Shown in pieces: positions 1 through 8,246 of a stretch of DNA of 49,199 nt. Numbering within the stretch: position 1 is the stretch's first letter; each line of letters opens with the position of its first letter. The notes under the pieces were generated by a model. That model did not search any database. It was given only the letters and a program-made list of their open reading frames with translations, and was not told the origin of the DNA. The stretch comes from Herpetosiphonaceae bacterium. Lineage in GTDB: Bacteria > Chloroflexota > Chloroflexia > Chloroflexales > Herpetosiphonaceae. The DNA lies in assembly GCA_013538855.1 (NCBI GenBank), contig JABXJS010000277.1:1-49199 (forward strand), read 5' to 3'. Position numbers and translations under genes: made by a program.

Positions 1-2
1 CA

Positions 3-158
3 GCGCGGTTCGGCATCAGCGCTGGCCATACACGCGGCGTGCGTCAGGCCATCGCCGACCTGCGCCTGCGGCTATGCACGACGGGCGCTCAGCCTCTACG
101 GTGCAACATTCAACAGGCACGGACGCGGCAGGCTATGCTGCGCCGGACACGCGCCTAG
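3..158 (+). CDS. C-terminal fragment of an unidentified protein (cut by window edge)
   Basis: An open frame runs in from the left edge and ends at a TAG at 156-158, giving about 51 residues rich in Arg and Leu that end in RRTRA. I do not recognise the family. It converges on the VOC gene and overlaps its stop by 4 bp, an arrangement common for genuine gene ends. With only the tail visible it could also be a chance open frame in GC-rich DNA, so this is a weak call. Confidence 0.3.
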   Translation, partial: ARFGISAGHTRGVRQAIADLRLRLCTTGAQPLRCNIQQARTRQAMLRRTRA

Positions 159-541
159 GCAACCCGCGAGGCTATCCACCAGGTGGTGCCGCTGGCATCG
201 CGCACGCCGCCGCGCTTATCGGCGTCGTCTTTTTTGGTGGGGGCCTGCACGGATTCCGCGCCAGCGGCGAGGGCGCGCTGATAGGTGGCATCGACATCGG
301 GGACATAGATGTGGACATGGCTGGGGGCCACGGCCCAGTCGGCGGTGGTGTCGGCAAGCATCACGACGGTGTCGTCGATGCGCACCTCAGCGTGGCGCAG
401 GCGGCCGTTGTCGGCGGGAATGCGCTGAATCTCGGCGGCGTCGAAGACCTGCTGCAAAAACGCAATCGTGGCGGCAGCATCGGCAACCAGCAGGTACGGC
501 GCGACGCTGGTGTAGCCCTGTGGCTTGTAGTCTGAACGCAT
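155..541 (-). CDS. VOC-superfamily protein (PhnB/glyoxalase-like), 128 aa
   Basis: This is a small vicinal-oxygen-chelate fold protein. It has the PhnB-like opening (TSVAPYLLVADAAATIAFLQQVFDA), a central HAEVRIDDTVVMLAD segment and the VHIYVPDVDATYQRALAAGAE second module, ending in WWIASRVA. Such proteins are small metal-binding or metal-free enzymes or binding proteins of the glyoxalase/bleomycin-resistance family; the substrate cannot be read from sequence. The start at 541 is chosen because AAGGAGCG lies just upstream; the reading frame stays open further upstream but without homology. About 110 bp upstream is a TTATAGAACATT box (652-663) that also occurs before the second VOC gene near 11.8 kb. 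The gene appears monocistronic. Confidence 0.85.
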   Translation of the reverse strand: MRSDYKPQGYTSVAPYLLVADAAATIAFLQQVFDAAEIQRIPADNGRLRHAEVRIDDTVVMLADTTADWAVAPSHVHIYVPDVDATYQRALAAGAESVQAPTKKDDADKRGGVRDASGTTWWIASRVA

Positions 542-776
542 ACACGCTCCTTGGCTTGGGCCGCTGAGCGCTGTCAGCGGCGGGCGAATCTCAGAGCAGC
601 CTCCGCGAGAGGAGATGGTGGTGCAGCAAGCACGGAGCACAGCGCGCTCTATTATAGAACATTTGAGCTAGCAACGTCAACCGCTCGGGCACAGAATCAG
701 CACAGAGCCGTGGCCTCGCAGCGCCGGGACCAATGTTGCAGGTGTGCAGCAACAAGCACAAGCGGGCGGAATCAAC

Positions 777-1538
777 TCAGCGCAGGCGCGTCCGCTCGGG
801 GCTGCGCAGCGCGCGGTACTGCGATGGCGAGAGGCCGACGACGGCGCGAAACTGGCGCGTGAAGGCGCTGTGATCGGCGTAGCCGCAGGCGTGGGCGATG
901 GCGGCGATGCTGCTGTCGGTGGCGAGCAGGCTGGCGGCAGCGTCGAGGCGAATCTTGGTCAGCAGCTGCTTGGGCGTCAGATCGAAGATGCGACGGATAT
1001 AGCGCTCGAACTGCGCCACCGAGAGGTCGGCGACGGCGGCCAGCGTGGCCAGGCGCAGCGGCTCGCCGTAGTGCGCGTGCATATGGGCCACGGCGGCGGC
1101 GATGCGCCGGTAGACCGGGCTGTCGCGATCTGGGGCGCGCAGATCGCGCGAGATGCCAGCGAGGCCAATCACCTGGCCGTGCGCATCGTGGAGCGGAATT
1201 TTGCAGGTGCTGCACCAGCCAGGCGCACGGCTGGGGTAGAGGTGCAGCTCCAGCTGATCGGTGATCGGCCGCCCCTGATCAAGCACCTGGCGATCCTGGG
1301 CGGCGTAGCGTGCGCCAAGCTCCGGCGGAAACAGCTCCAGCGGCGCGCGGCCAACCAGCTCGTGCTTATGCTGAAGGCCGCAGCGGCGCACCAGCGTCGT
1401 ATTGACGATCTGGTAGCGGCCGGAGCGGTCTTTGACAAAAAACACCACATCATTGAGCCGATCAAACAGCGCAGCGGCGAAAAAAGGATCGGCCGGGCAC
1501 AGCGCGCCGCCGAGACTCGGGCCTGACGATAGCTCCAT
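777..1538 (-). CDS. PAS-AraC family transcriptional regulator, probable regulator of the hydroxyproline operon
   Basis: 253 aa. Residues about 20-135 form a PAS-like sensor domain (FDRLNDVVFFVKDRSGRYQIVN near the start, closing with GQVIGLAGISRDL). Residues about 150-250 form a C-terminal AraC helix-turn-helix pair, with the typical second-helix region ending in ADHSAFTRQFRAVVGLSPSQYR. AraC proteins usually activate adjacent catabolic genes. This one is read divergently from the 4-hydroxyproline operon, with only 128 bp between the starts, so it is the obvious candidate regulator; that link is inferred from position. The usual AraC cupin-type sensor is replaced by PAS, which carries a C-x2-C pair (GWCSTCK) that might matter for ligand or redox sensing. 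That last point is speculation. Confidence 0.88.
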   Translation of the reverse strand: MELSSGPSLGGALCPADPFFAAALFDRLNDVVFFVKDRSGRYQIVNTTLVRRCGLQHKHELVGRAPLELFPPELGARYAAQDRQVLDQGRPITDQLELHLYPSRAPGWCSTCKIPLHDAHGQVIGLAGISRDLRAPDRDSPVYRRIAAAVAHMHAHYGEPLRLATLAAVADLSVAQFERYIRRIFDLTPKQLLTKIRLDAAASLLATDSSIAAIAHACGYADHSAFTRQFRAVVGLSPSQYRALRSPERTRLR

Positions 1539-1624
1539 AGCACTCCCTCTGACTATGCAAAAATCCGCATGGGCGACGCCTCAATTGTACAAGACAGGCG
1601 CAGGCGGCGCACGCTAGCATGTAG

Positions 1625-1652
1625 AGGGCGGCTTCGCTAAACAGTCCGCCCT
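1625..1652. promoter_or_regulatory. Inverted repeat directly upstream of the epimerase Shine-Dalgarno
   Basis: AGGGCGG (1625-1631) and CCGCCCT (1646-1652) form a perfect 7-bp inverted repeat with a 14-nt loop. It ends immediately before GAAGGAGG (1653-1660), the ribosome binding site of the epimerase gene starting at 1667. It could be an operator half-site pair for the AraC regulator or an RNA hairpin that influences translation. No clear sigma70 -35/-10 pair was found in this divergent gap. Confidence 0.35.
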
Positions 1653-1666
1653 GAAGGAGGCCAATC

Positions 1667-2614
1667 ATGCGCAACCTTGTGTGTGTGGACTCACACACGG
1701 CCGGCGAGCCAACGCGGGTGATCATCGACGGCGGGCCGAATCTCGGCCAGGGCAGCGTCGCCGCGCAGCTCGGCGTCCTGCGCGAGCGCTACGACCACAT
1801 CCGTGCGGGCGCAGTCAACGAGCCGCGCGGCTCCGATATGCTGGTGGGCGCGCTGCTCTGCGCGCCGAGCGACCAGACGTGTGCCGCCGGCGTGATCTTT
1901 TTTAACAATGTCGGCTACCTGGGCATGTGCGGCCATGGCACGATCGGGCTGGTGACGACGCTGGCGCATCTTGGGCGGATCGGGCCAGGGCCGCAGCGCA
2001 TCGAGACGCCGGTAGGCGTGGTGTGCGCCGAGCTGCACGCCGACGGCAGCGTGACCGTTGAAAATGTGCCGAGCTACCGCTACGCGGCTGGCGTGCAGGT
2101 GCAGGTCGCTGGGCTGGGCGTGATCAGCGGCGATATCGCCTGGGGCGGCAACTGGTTCTTTCTCTGCGACACGCATGGGCAGACGCTGGCGCTAGAGCGC
2201 GTCGAGCAGCTCACCGACGTGGCCTGGCGCATCCGGCTGGCGCTGGAGCAGGCCGGGCTGTGCGGCGACGCTGGCGCACAGATCGACCATATCGAGCTGT
2301 TCGGGCCAGGCGGCGACGGGGCCAACAGCCGCAGCTTTGTGCTTTGCCCTGGCAAGGCCTACGACCGCTCGCCGTGCGGCACCGGCACCAGCGCCAAGCT
2401 GGCCTGTCTGGCGGCGGATGGCAAGCTCGCGCCAGGTGCGCGCTGGGTGCAGGAGAGCATCATCGGCAGCCGCTTCAGCGCCAGCTATCGCCGCGTAGGC
2501 GCGCAGATCGTGCCGTCGATCACGGGCCAGGCCTTTGTGACCGCCGAGAGCACGCTAATCTTTGATGAGCGCGACCCGCTGCGCTGGGGCATTGGCGATG
2601 CGCACACACTATGA
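1667..2614 (+). CDS. lhpA: 4-hydroxyproline 2-epimerase (proline racemase family)
   Basis: 315 aa, the usual length of the family. It interconverts trans-4-hydroxy-L-proline and cis-4-hydroxy-D-proline, the first step of the pathway. The family signature [12 protein letters not shown] is at residues 9-20. Both catalytic cysteines are present: Cys88 in MCGHGTIG and Cys237 in [10 protein letters not shown]. The Cys/Cys pair marks racemase/epimerase activity rather than the Thr-bearing trans-3-hydroxyproline dehydratases. Hydroxyproline rather than proline specificity is inferred from the downstream dehydrogenase, deaminase and semialdehyde dehydrogenase genes. The ATG follows GAAGGAGG with 6 nt spacing. 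The next gene starts 17 bp before this stop. Confidence 0.93.
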   Translation: MRNLVCVDSHTAGEPTRVIIDGGPNLGQGSVAAQLGVLRERYDHIRAGAVNEPRGSDMLVGALLCAPSDQTCAAGVIFFNNVGYLGMCGHGTIGLVTTLAHLGRIGPGPQRIETPVGVVCAELHADGSVTVENVPSYRYAAGVQVQVAGLGVISGDIAWGGNWFFLCDTHGQTLALERVEQLTDVAWRIRLALEQAGLCGDAGAQIDHIELFGPGGDGANSRSFVLCPGKAYDRSPCGTGTSAKLACLAADGKLAPGARWVQESIIGSRFSASYRRVGAQIVPSITGQAFVTAESTLIFDERDPLRWGIGDAHTL

Positions 2615-3722
2615 TGCGCTGATCATCGGCGCAGGCATCGTCGGGGCCGCGTGCGCCAGCGAGCTAGCCCAGGCCGGGCTGCACGTCGCCGTCGTCGAGC
2701 AGGAGATCGTCGGTGGCGGCACGACCGCCGCCGGGATGGGCCATATCGTCGTGATGGACGGCAGCCTGCCGGAGCTGGTGCTGACCAGCTACTCGCAGCA
2801 GCTGTGGGCCGAGCTGCTCGCCGAGCGGCCAGCCGACCACGAGCACCTTGCCTGCGGCACGCTGTGGGTGGCGGCAGACGCCGAGGAGCTGGCGGAGGCC
2901 CAGGCGAAGCAGGCGCGCTACAGCGCCCACGGCATCGCGAGCAGGCTGGTGGCGGCCGCCGAGCTGTACGCGCTGGAGCCGCTGCTGCGGCCAGGACTGG
3001 CCGGCGGACTGCTGGTGCCCAGCGACAGCGTGATCTACCCACCGCGCAGCGCGGCGCTGCTGATCGAGCGGGCGCGCAACCACGGCGCGCAGGTTATCAG
3101 CGCGGCGGTATGTGCACTGCGGCCCAGCGGCGTGCTGCTTGCCGATGGCCAGACGCTGACTGCTGAAGCGGTGATTCTGGCTGGCGGCATTCGATCACAA
3201 GCACTGGCACCGGAGCTGCCGCTGCGCGCCAAGCAGGGCCACTTGGCGATCACCGAGCGCTATCCACACATCATTCGCCAGCAGCTGGTGGAGTTAGGCT
3301 ACATCAAGAGCGCACACGCCAGCAGCGGCGACTCGGTCGCCTTCAACGTCCAGCCGCGACCAACGGGACAATTGCTGATCGGCTCGTCGCGGCAGTTCGA
3401 CCGCAGTGAGCGCAGCGTCGATCAGGCCATGCTGGCGCAGATGCTGCGGCGCGCCGTGGAGTACATGCCAGCGCTGGCGCAGCTAACGGTGATCCGCGCC
3501 TGGACGGGGCTGCGGCCAGCAACGCCAGATGGGCTGCCGCTGATCGGCCCGGCCTGGCAGCGACCGGGCGTCTGGCTCGCGACCGGCCACGAGGGGCTGG
3601 GCATCACCACCGCGCTGGGCACGGCCAAGCTGCTGGCGGCGCAGCTGCTTGGCCACAGCGCGCCGATCCCAGCTGCGCCCTATCTGCCAGCGCGCTTTGA
3701 CAAGGAGACCGCCCATGGCTAA
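2598..3722 (+). CDS. D-hydroxyproline dehydrogenase, FAD-dependent DAO-type subunit
   Basis: 374 aa from the ATG at 2598, placed just before the dinucleotide-binding motif [19 protein letters not shown]. The DAO fold continues through [14 protein letters not shown] and ends with [13 protein letters not shown] and [18 protein letters not shown], the C-terminal FAD-binding signature of glycine/D-amino-acid oxidases. With the next two genes it resembles the heterotrimeric HcnABC/OoxAB-type dehydrogenases that oxidise cis-4-hydroxy-D-proline to 1-pyrroline-4-hydroxy-2-carboxylate, passing electrons on rather than to oxygen. An upstream in-frame TTG (2562) would add 12 residues with no homology. 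It overlaps the epimerase by 17 bp and the ferredoxin-like gene by 8 bp, implying translational coupling. Confidence 0.9.
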   Translation: MRTHYDALIIGAGIVGAACASELAQAGLHVAVVEQEIVGGGTTAAGMGHIVVMDGSLPELVLTSYSQQLWAELLAERPADHEHLACGTLWVAADAEELAEAQAKQARYSAHGIASRLVAAAELYALEPLLRPGLAGGLLVPSDSVIYPPRSAALLIERARNHGAQVISAAVCALRPSGVLLADGQTLTAEAVILAGGIRSQALAPELPLRAKQGHLAITERYPHIIRQQLVELGYIKSAHASSGDSVAFNVQPRPTGQLLIGSSRQFDRSERSVDQAMLAQMLRRAVEYMPALAQLTVIRAWTGLRPATPDGLPLIGPAWQRPGVWLATGHEGLGITTALGTAKLLAAQLLGHSAPIPAAPYLPARFDKETAHG

Positions 3723-3966
3723 GGTGAATGTTGTGATCAATGGCCGCCCGATCAGCGTGGCGGCAGGCAGCAGCGTGGCGGCGGCGCTGGCGCTAGCAGG
3801 CGTGACAGCCACGCGCCGCTCCATAACCGGCGCGGCGCGCGCGCCAGTGTGCGGCATAGGCGTGTGCTACGAGTGCCGTGTGACGATCAATGGCCAAGCG
3901 CACCGCCTGAGCTGTCAGGTTGCGTGTGCCGAAGGGATGCAGGTGGTGACCGATGCAGCGCTTTGA
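3715..3966 (+). CDS. Small [2Fe-2S] subunit of D-hydroxyproline dehydrogenase (HcnA-like)
   Basis: 83 aa. A plant-type ferredoxin fold is indicated by VCGIGVCYECRV followed by RLSCQV, giving a C-x4-C-x2-C-x12-C cluster ligand set. Proteins of this size next to a DAO-type and a BFD-containing flavoprotein form the electron-transfer subunit of amine or imino-acid dehydrogenases such as hydrogen cyanide synthase and D-hydroxyproline dehydrogenase. The start at 3715 overlaps the previous stop by 8 bp and lies downstream of AAGGAGA. The frame is open further upstream only because it runs through the previous gene. The gene ends 14 bp inside the next coding sequence. Confidence 0.9.
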   Translation: MAKVNVVINGRPISVAAGSSVAAALALAGVTATRRSITGAARAPVCGIGVCYECRVTINGQAHRLSCQVACAEGMQVVTDAAL

Positions 3967-5233
3967 GATTGTCGTTGTAGGTGCTGGTCCAGCGGGGATC
4001 GCCGCAGCGGTGAGCGCAGCAGAGAGCGGCGCGCAGGTCTGCGTGCTCGATGCTGGCGCAGCGCCTGGCGGGCAGATCTGGCGCGGCGGCGCAGAGCGAC
4101 ATAGCCGAACGGCGGCGCGCTGGGCCACGCGCCTGCGCCAAGGGCAGCAGATCAGCGTGCAGCAGAACACGCAGGTGGTGGCCCCGCTTGCAGCGGGCGA
4201 GCTGCTCGTAGAGAGGCCGGACGGGCCACAGAGCATCGGCTACGATCGGCTCATTCTGGCCACCGGCGCGCGCGAGCTGCTGCTGCCCTTTCCTGGCTGG
4301 ACGCTGCCAGGCGTCACCGGCGTTGGCGGCCTACAGGCGCTGATCAAAGGCGGGGTGCCGATCAAAGGGCGGCGCGTCGTGGTCGCAGGCAGCGGGCCGC
4401 TGCTGCTGGCGGTGGCGGCGGGCCTGCGGCGCAGCGGCGCTGAGGTGCGGCTAATCGCCGAGCAGAGCGACTGGGCGCGACTGCTGGCGTTTGGCGCACA
4501 GCTGCCCCTGGATCCAGCGCGGCTGCTGCAGGCGCTGCGCCTGCGCGCCACCCTCGGCCGCACAGCCTATCGCGCTGGCTGCTGGGTTGAGCAGGCGCAC
4601 GGCGCAGAGCAGCTGGAGGCGGTGACGCTGCGCCACGGTGCGCAGCGCTGGCGCGAGCCGTGCGAGCAGCTCGCCTGTGGCTTTGGGCTGGTGCCGAACA
4701 GCGAGCTGGCGGCGACGCTTGGCTGTGCAATCAATGCTGGCGCGGTGGTGGTTGACTATGCACAGCAGACCAGCGTCAGCGGCATCTTGGCCGCCGGCGA
4801 GGTGGCGGGCATCGCTGGGGTTGAGGCGGCGCTGGCGGAGGGCGCAATCGCCGGCTATATCGCCGCCGGGCGGCCAGCGCAGGCCCAACCACTGCTGGCA
4901 CGGCGGGCGGCCGCGCGCCGCTTTGCCCGGCGGCTCGAGCACACCTTTGCCCTGCGCGCAGAGCTACGGCAGCTCGCCAGCGCGCAGACCATCGTCTGTC
5001 GCTGCGAGGACGTGCACTACGCCGCCCTGGCCGAGCACCCAAGCTGGCGCAGCGCCAAGATTCACACCCGCTGCGGCATGGGGCCGTGCCAGGGCCGCAT
5101 CTGTGGCGCGGCCACCAGCGTGCTGTTCGGCTGGACGCCGGAATCGATCCGGCCACCAGTTGCGCCAGTCGCCCTGGCCACACTCATCACAACGTCGAGT
5201 GCCCATTCCATAAACCTAGAGGAGCATGTATGA
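3953..5233 (+). CDS. D-hydroxyproline dehydrogenase, NAD(P)/FAD-type large subunit with BFD domain (HcnB-like)
   Basis: 426 aa. The N-terminal FAD site is EIVVVGAGPAGIAAAVSA, followed at about residue 140 by a second nucleotide-binding motif (RRVVVAGSGPLLLAVAAGL). An ATGARELLLPFPGW segment and an AGEVAGIAGVEAALAEG segment are typical of pyridine-nucleotide disulfide-type flavoproteins. The C-terminus carries a bacterioferredoxin-associated-ferredoxin-like [2Fe-2S] domain with CRCED and RCGMGPCQGRICG. This is the alpha-subunit architecture of HcnB/OoxA dehydrogenases. It overlaps the ferredoxin-like gene by 14 bp and the next gene by 4 bp (ATGA), so stoichiometric expression is likely. Confidence 0.9.
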   Translation: MQRFEIVVVGAGPAGIAAAVSAAESGAQVCVLDAGAAPGGQIWRGGAERHSRTAARWATRLRQGQQISVQQNTQVVAPLAAGELLVERPDGPQSIGYDRLILATGARELLLPFPGWTLPGVTGVGGLQALIKGGVPIKGRRVVVAGSGPLLLAVAAGLRRSGAEVRLIAEQSDWARLLAFGAQLPLDPARLLQALRLRATLGRTAYRAGCWVEQAHGAEQLEAVTLRHGAQRWREPCEQLACGFGLVPNSELAATLGCAINAGAVVVDYAQQTSVSGILAAGEVAGIAGVEAALAEGAIAGYIAAGRPAQAQPLLARRAAARRFARRLEHTFALRAELRQLASAQTIVCRCEDVHYAALAEHPSWRSAKIHTRCGMGPCQGRICGAATSVLFGWTPESIRPPVAPVALATLITTSSAHSINLEEHV

Positions 5234-6180
5234 ACACCTTTGACTGGCGCGGCGTGATTCCCGCGATCACCACACCCTTCAAGCACGACGGCAGCGTTGA
5301 CCACGACTTCCTGGCGCAGCACTGTCGCCTGCTGATCGACACAGGCTGCACTGGCATCGTCCCGCTTGGCTCGCTAGGCGAGGGCGCGACGCTGAGCTTT
5401 GATGAGAAGCTGGCGCTGCTGCGCACAGCCGTGCAGGCCAGCGCTGGCCGTGCGCCGATCATCCCTGGTATCGCCGCGCTTTCGACAGCGGAGGCGGTCG
5501 CGCTCGCGCAGGCGGCGGCGGACATCGGCTGCGCTGGCCTGATGGTCCTGCCGCCGTATGTCTACTCAACCGACTGGCGCGAGATGCGCGCCCATGTGAG
5601 CGCCGTGCTGGCGGCCACGCCGCTGCCTGCGCTGCTCTACAACAACCCGCCAGCCTACAAGACCGACTTTCTGCCCGAGCAGATCGCCGAGCTGGCCGCG
5701 CAGCACGCCAACCTGGCGGCGGTCAAGGAGTCAAGCGGCGACGTGCGCCGCCTCACGGCCATACGCGCCCTGCTTGGCCCGCGCCTGCGCCTGCTCGTCG
5801 GCCTTGACGACGTGATCGTCGAGGGCGTGTTTGCCGGTGCAGAAGGCTGGATCGCAGGTCTTGTCAACGCCTTCCCCGCCGAGTCGGTGGAGCTATTCGA
5901 GCGCGCCTGCCAAGCGCGTGACAGCGGCGACCGCGAGCAGCTCGACGCGCTCTACCGCTGGTTTCTGCCACTGCTGCGCTTCGACACAGGGCCAAAGTTC
6001 GTCCAGCTGATCAAGCTGTGCCAGCAGCAGGTCGGCCTTGGCAGCGCCAGCGTGCGCCCGCCACGGCTGGAGCTGAGCGACGCAGAGCGGGAGCAGGCGC
6101 TGGCGACCATTCAGCAGGCGCTGGAGCAGCGGCCAGCCAGCGCCGCGCGCAGCATCGCCCTGCCGGGAGGTGCAGCATGA
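5230..6180 (+). CDS. 1-pyrroline-4-hydroxy-2-carboxylate deaminase (DapA/NAL family)
   Basis: 316 aa, class I aldolase-fold lyase. The Schiff-base lysine is Lys166 in AAVKESSGD, the catalytic tyrosine is Tyr137 in LLYNNPP, and the carboxylate-binding loop is PLGSLGEGATLS. The family includes dihydrodipicolinate synthase and N-acetylneuraminate lyase. In hydroxyproline operons this member deaminates and dehydrates 1-pyrroline-4-hydroxy-2-carboxylate to 2-oxoglutarate semialdehyde. The function is assigned from the operon because these lyases are hard to separate by motif. The ATG at 5230 overlaps the previous stop as ATGA and follows GAGGAGCAT. Confidence 0.88.
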   Translation: MNTFDWRGVIPAITTPFKHDGSVDHDFLAQHCRLLIDTGCTGIVPLGSLGEGATLSFDEKLALLRTAVQASAGRAPIIPGIAALSTAEAVALAQAAADIGCAGLMVLPPYVYSTDWREMRAHVSAVLAATPLPALLYNNPPAYKTDFLPEQIAELAAQHANLAAVKESSGDVRRLTAIRALLGPRLRLLVGLDDVIVEGVFAGAEGWIAGLVNAFPAESVELFERACQARDSGDREQLDALYRWFLPLLRFDTGPKFVQLIKLCQQQVGLGSASVRPPRLELSDAEREQALATIQQALEQRPASAARSIALPGGAA

Positions 6181-7766
6181 GCGCGCAGCTTCAGCCGGTG
6201 CTGATCGACGGCCAGTGGCGCGCGGCGCAGCAGCCGGTCGGCAGCTTCGCGGCCACCAGCCCAGGCAGCGGCGCGCTGCTCGAGCGGCACTACCCGATCT
6301 CCGAGCGCGCCGAGGTGCTGACGGCAGTGGAGGCAGGAGCCGCCGCCGCCGAGGTGCTGCGCCACACAGCGCCAGAGCAGCTTGCCGCGTTTCTGGAGCG
6401 GCTAGCCGCCAGCATTGAAGCGCAGGCCGAGCAGCTGGTAGCCATTGCCGAGCGCGAGACGGGCCTGCCAGCGCAACCGCGGCTGCGTGCCATCGAGATT
6501 CCGCGCACCGTTGGCCAGCTCCGGCAGGCAGCGCAGGCGGCGCGCAGCCGGGCGTGGACGCGACCGATCATCGACACACAGGCGGAGCTGCGCGCACTGC
6601 TTGGGCCGCTTGGCGCGCCGGTGGTCATCTTTGGGCCAAACAACTTCCCGTTTGCCTTCAACGCCGTTGGCGGCGGCGACTTCGCGGCGGCCATCGCTGC
6701 TGGCAACCCGGTGATCGCCAAGGCGCACCCAGGCCATCCGCACACAACGCAGCTGCTGGCGGAGCTGGCGCTCGCCGCACTCCAGGCGGCCGACCTGCCC
6801 GCCGCCACCGTCCAACTGCTCTACCATATGCAGCCAGAGAGCGGGCTGGCGCTGGTGGCGCATCCAGCCATCGGGGCCAGCGCCTTCACTGGCTCGCGGC
6901 AAGCCGGGCTGGCGCTCAAAGCCGCCGCCGACAGCGCAGGCAAGCCGATCTACCTGGAGCTATCCAGCGTCAACCCGGTAGTGCTGCTGCCAGAGGCGCT
7001 GGCCGAGCGCGCCGAGCAGCTCGCCGAGGAGCTGTTTGCATCCTGCACGCTTGGCTCTGGCCAGTTCTGCACCAATCCGGGCCTCGTGCTGATGATCGCC
7101 GGGCCAGACGCCGAGCGCTTCAGCGCAGCAGCGGCCCAGCACTTCGCCAGCGGTCCAGCGGGCCTGCTGCTCAGCGACACGGTGGCCCACGGCATCCAGG
7201 CGGCGCTGGCGGAGCTAACAGCGCATGGCGCGGCGGTGCTGGCTGGTGGCGTGCCCGACGAGCGCGAGCCATACCGCTGGCCAAGCACCCTGCTGCGCGT
7301 GAGCGGGGCACAGTTCCTGGCCGAGCCAGCGGCGCTGCAGACCGAGGCATTCGGCCCGGTCGCGCTGCTGGTGGTGCTGGAGGATGCGGCCCAGCTCGCG
7401 GCGGCGCTGCGCCAGCTGGAGGGCAGCCTCACCGGCGCGATCTACAGCCACAGCGGCGGCGCTGACGACGAGCGCTATGCGCAGATCGAGCCGCTGCTGC
7501 GCTGGAAGGTTGGGCGGCTGCTCAACGACCGCATGCCGACCGGCGTCGCCGTCAGCCCGGCCATGCACCACGGCGGCCCGTACCCGGCGACCGGCCATCC
7601 CGGCTTCACATCCGTCGGCATACCAGCGGCGCTTGAGCGCTTCGCCATGCGCTGGAGCTACGACCACGTGCGCCCCACCCGCCTGCCGCCAGAGCTGCGC
7701 GACGACAACCCGCTCAATCTGTGGCGCTTGGTCGACGGCCACTGGACCCAGGCACGCCTGGGCTAA
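6177..7766 (+). CDS. 2-oxoglutarate semialdehyde (2,5-dioxovalerate) dehydrogenase
   Basis: 529 aa aldehyde dehydrogenase. The catalytic cysteine is Cys298 in GSGQFCTNPG and the general-base glutamate is Glu261 in YLELSSVNPV; that SVNP form rather than GGKN is typical of the 2,5-dioxovalerate dehydrogenase branch. The cofactor region includes GPNNFPFAFNAVGGGDFAAAIAAGNP and FTGSRQAG. It would oxidise 2-oxoglutarate semialdehyde to 2-oxoglutarate, the last step of 4-hydroxyproline breakdown, feeding the TCA cycle. The start is fixed by the ATGA overlap with the deaminase and GGGAGGTGC upstream. It is the last gene of the operon; no strong terminator hairpin was seen after it and no transporter follows. 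Confidence 0.92.
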   Translation: MSAQLQPVLIDGQWRAAQQPVGSFAATSPGSGALLERHYPISERAEVLTAVEAGAAAAEVLRHTAPEQLAAFLERLAASIEAQAEQLVAIAERETGLPAQPRLRAIEIPRTVGQLRQAAQAARSRAWTRPIIDTQAELRALLGPLGAPVVIFGPNNFPFAFNAVGGGDFAAAIAAGNPVIAKAHPGHPHTTQLLAELALAALQAADLPAATVQLLYHMQPESGLALVAHPAIGASAFTGSRQAGLALKAAADSAGKPIYLELSSVNPVVLLPEALAERAEQLAEELFASCTLGSGQFCTNPGLVLMIAGPDAERFSAAAAQHFASGPAGLLLSDTVAHGIQAALAELTAHGAAVLAGGVPDEREPYRWPSTLLRVSGAQFLAEPAALQTEAFGPVALLVVLEDAAQLAAALRQLEGSLTGAIYSHSGGADDERYAQIEPLLRWKVGRLLNDRMPTGVAVSPAMHHGGPYPATGHPGFTSVGIPAALERFAMRWSYDHVRPTRLPPELRDDNPLNLWRLVDGHWTQARLG

Positions 7767-7818
7767 CGCTCAAGGTACAGGCTTCAAGCAATAGAACCAA
7801 CAATATGAATGGCGGCGC

Positions 7819-8160
7819 TTAGGGGCTGGCGATTTGGTGCTGTATGGCCGCGATAGCCGCAGCAAAGTGGGGGGGTAGCGTAGCGTAGGCCGGATGGGTG
7901 CGCGGCGACGCTCCCGTGTGCAGCCACGTCTGGATAACGCTCAGCAGCGCCTGGGCACCGGCGAGCAGCGCGCAGCGCCGCCACCGCAGCGGCCACCACC
8001 CGGTTCAGCAGCACGGCCAAGATGTCAGCGGTCCGATCAATGAGCAGCCAGCCCTCGATCAGCAGCGCCAGCGGGGCGGCCTCCAGGCTGGCGTGTGCCG
8101 CCAGCTGGCCGCGACCTGCCGCGCCCGATCTGCACTTTGATCCAGGTTGGTATAGTCCAT
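7819..8160 (-). pseudogene. Small unidentified gene disrupted by two compensating frameshifts
   Basis: A start at 8160 with GGAGG 7 nt upstream begins MDYTNLDQSADRARQ, then the frame hits TGA at 8059-8061. Protein-like sequence continues in another frame (LAAHASLEAAPLALLIEG then DILAVLLNRVVAAAVAAL) from about 8116 to 7970. It then returns to the first frame (ALLAGAQALLSVIQTWLHTG ... AAIAAIQHQIASP) down to the TAA at 7819. The whole is exactly 114 codons, so a 1-base loss near 8116 and a 1-base gain near 7968 would restore one Ala/Leu-rich protein of 113 aa. Either the gene is dead or two sequence errors are present. It follows the GT2 gene on the same strand. Family not recognised. Confidence 0.5.
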
Positions 8161-8246
8161 CTACACGCCTCCAAGCATCGCGAGCGCTGCTCTCCGATCA
8201 CGGCGCAGCGTAGGCTGACGCGGAGCTGCCGCCGCTGCCAGCGTAG

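Noticed and set aside
744-1526. Long open frame opposite the AraC gene
   Set aside because: It is the complement of a clear PAS-AraC protein in GC-rich DNA; Ala/Gly/Arg-rich, no motif, no ribosome site. The same applies to the long antisense frames at 13659-14570, 22860-23792, 28798-29754, 33353-34126 and 35126-35890.
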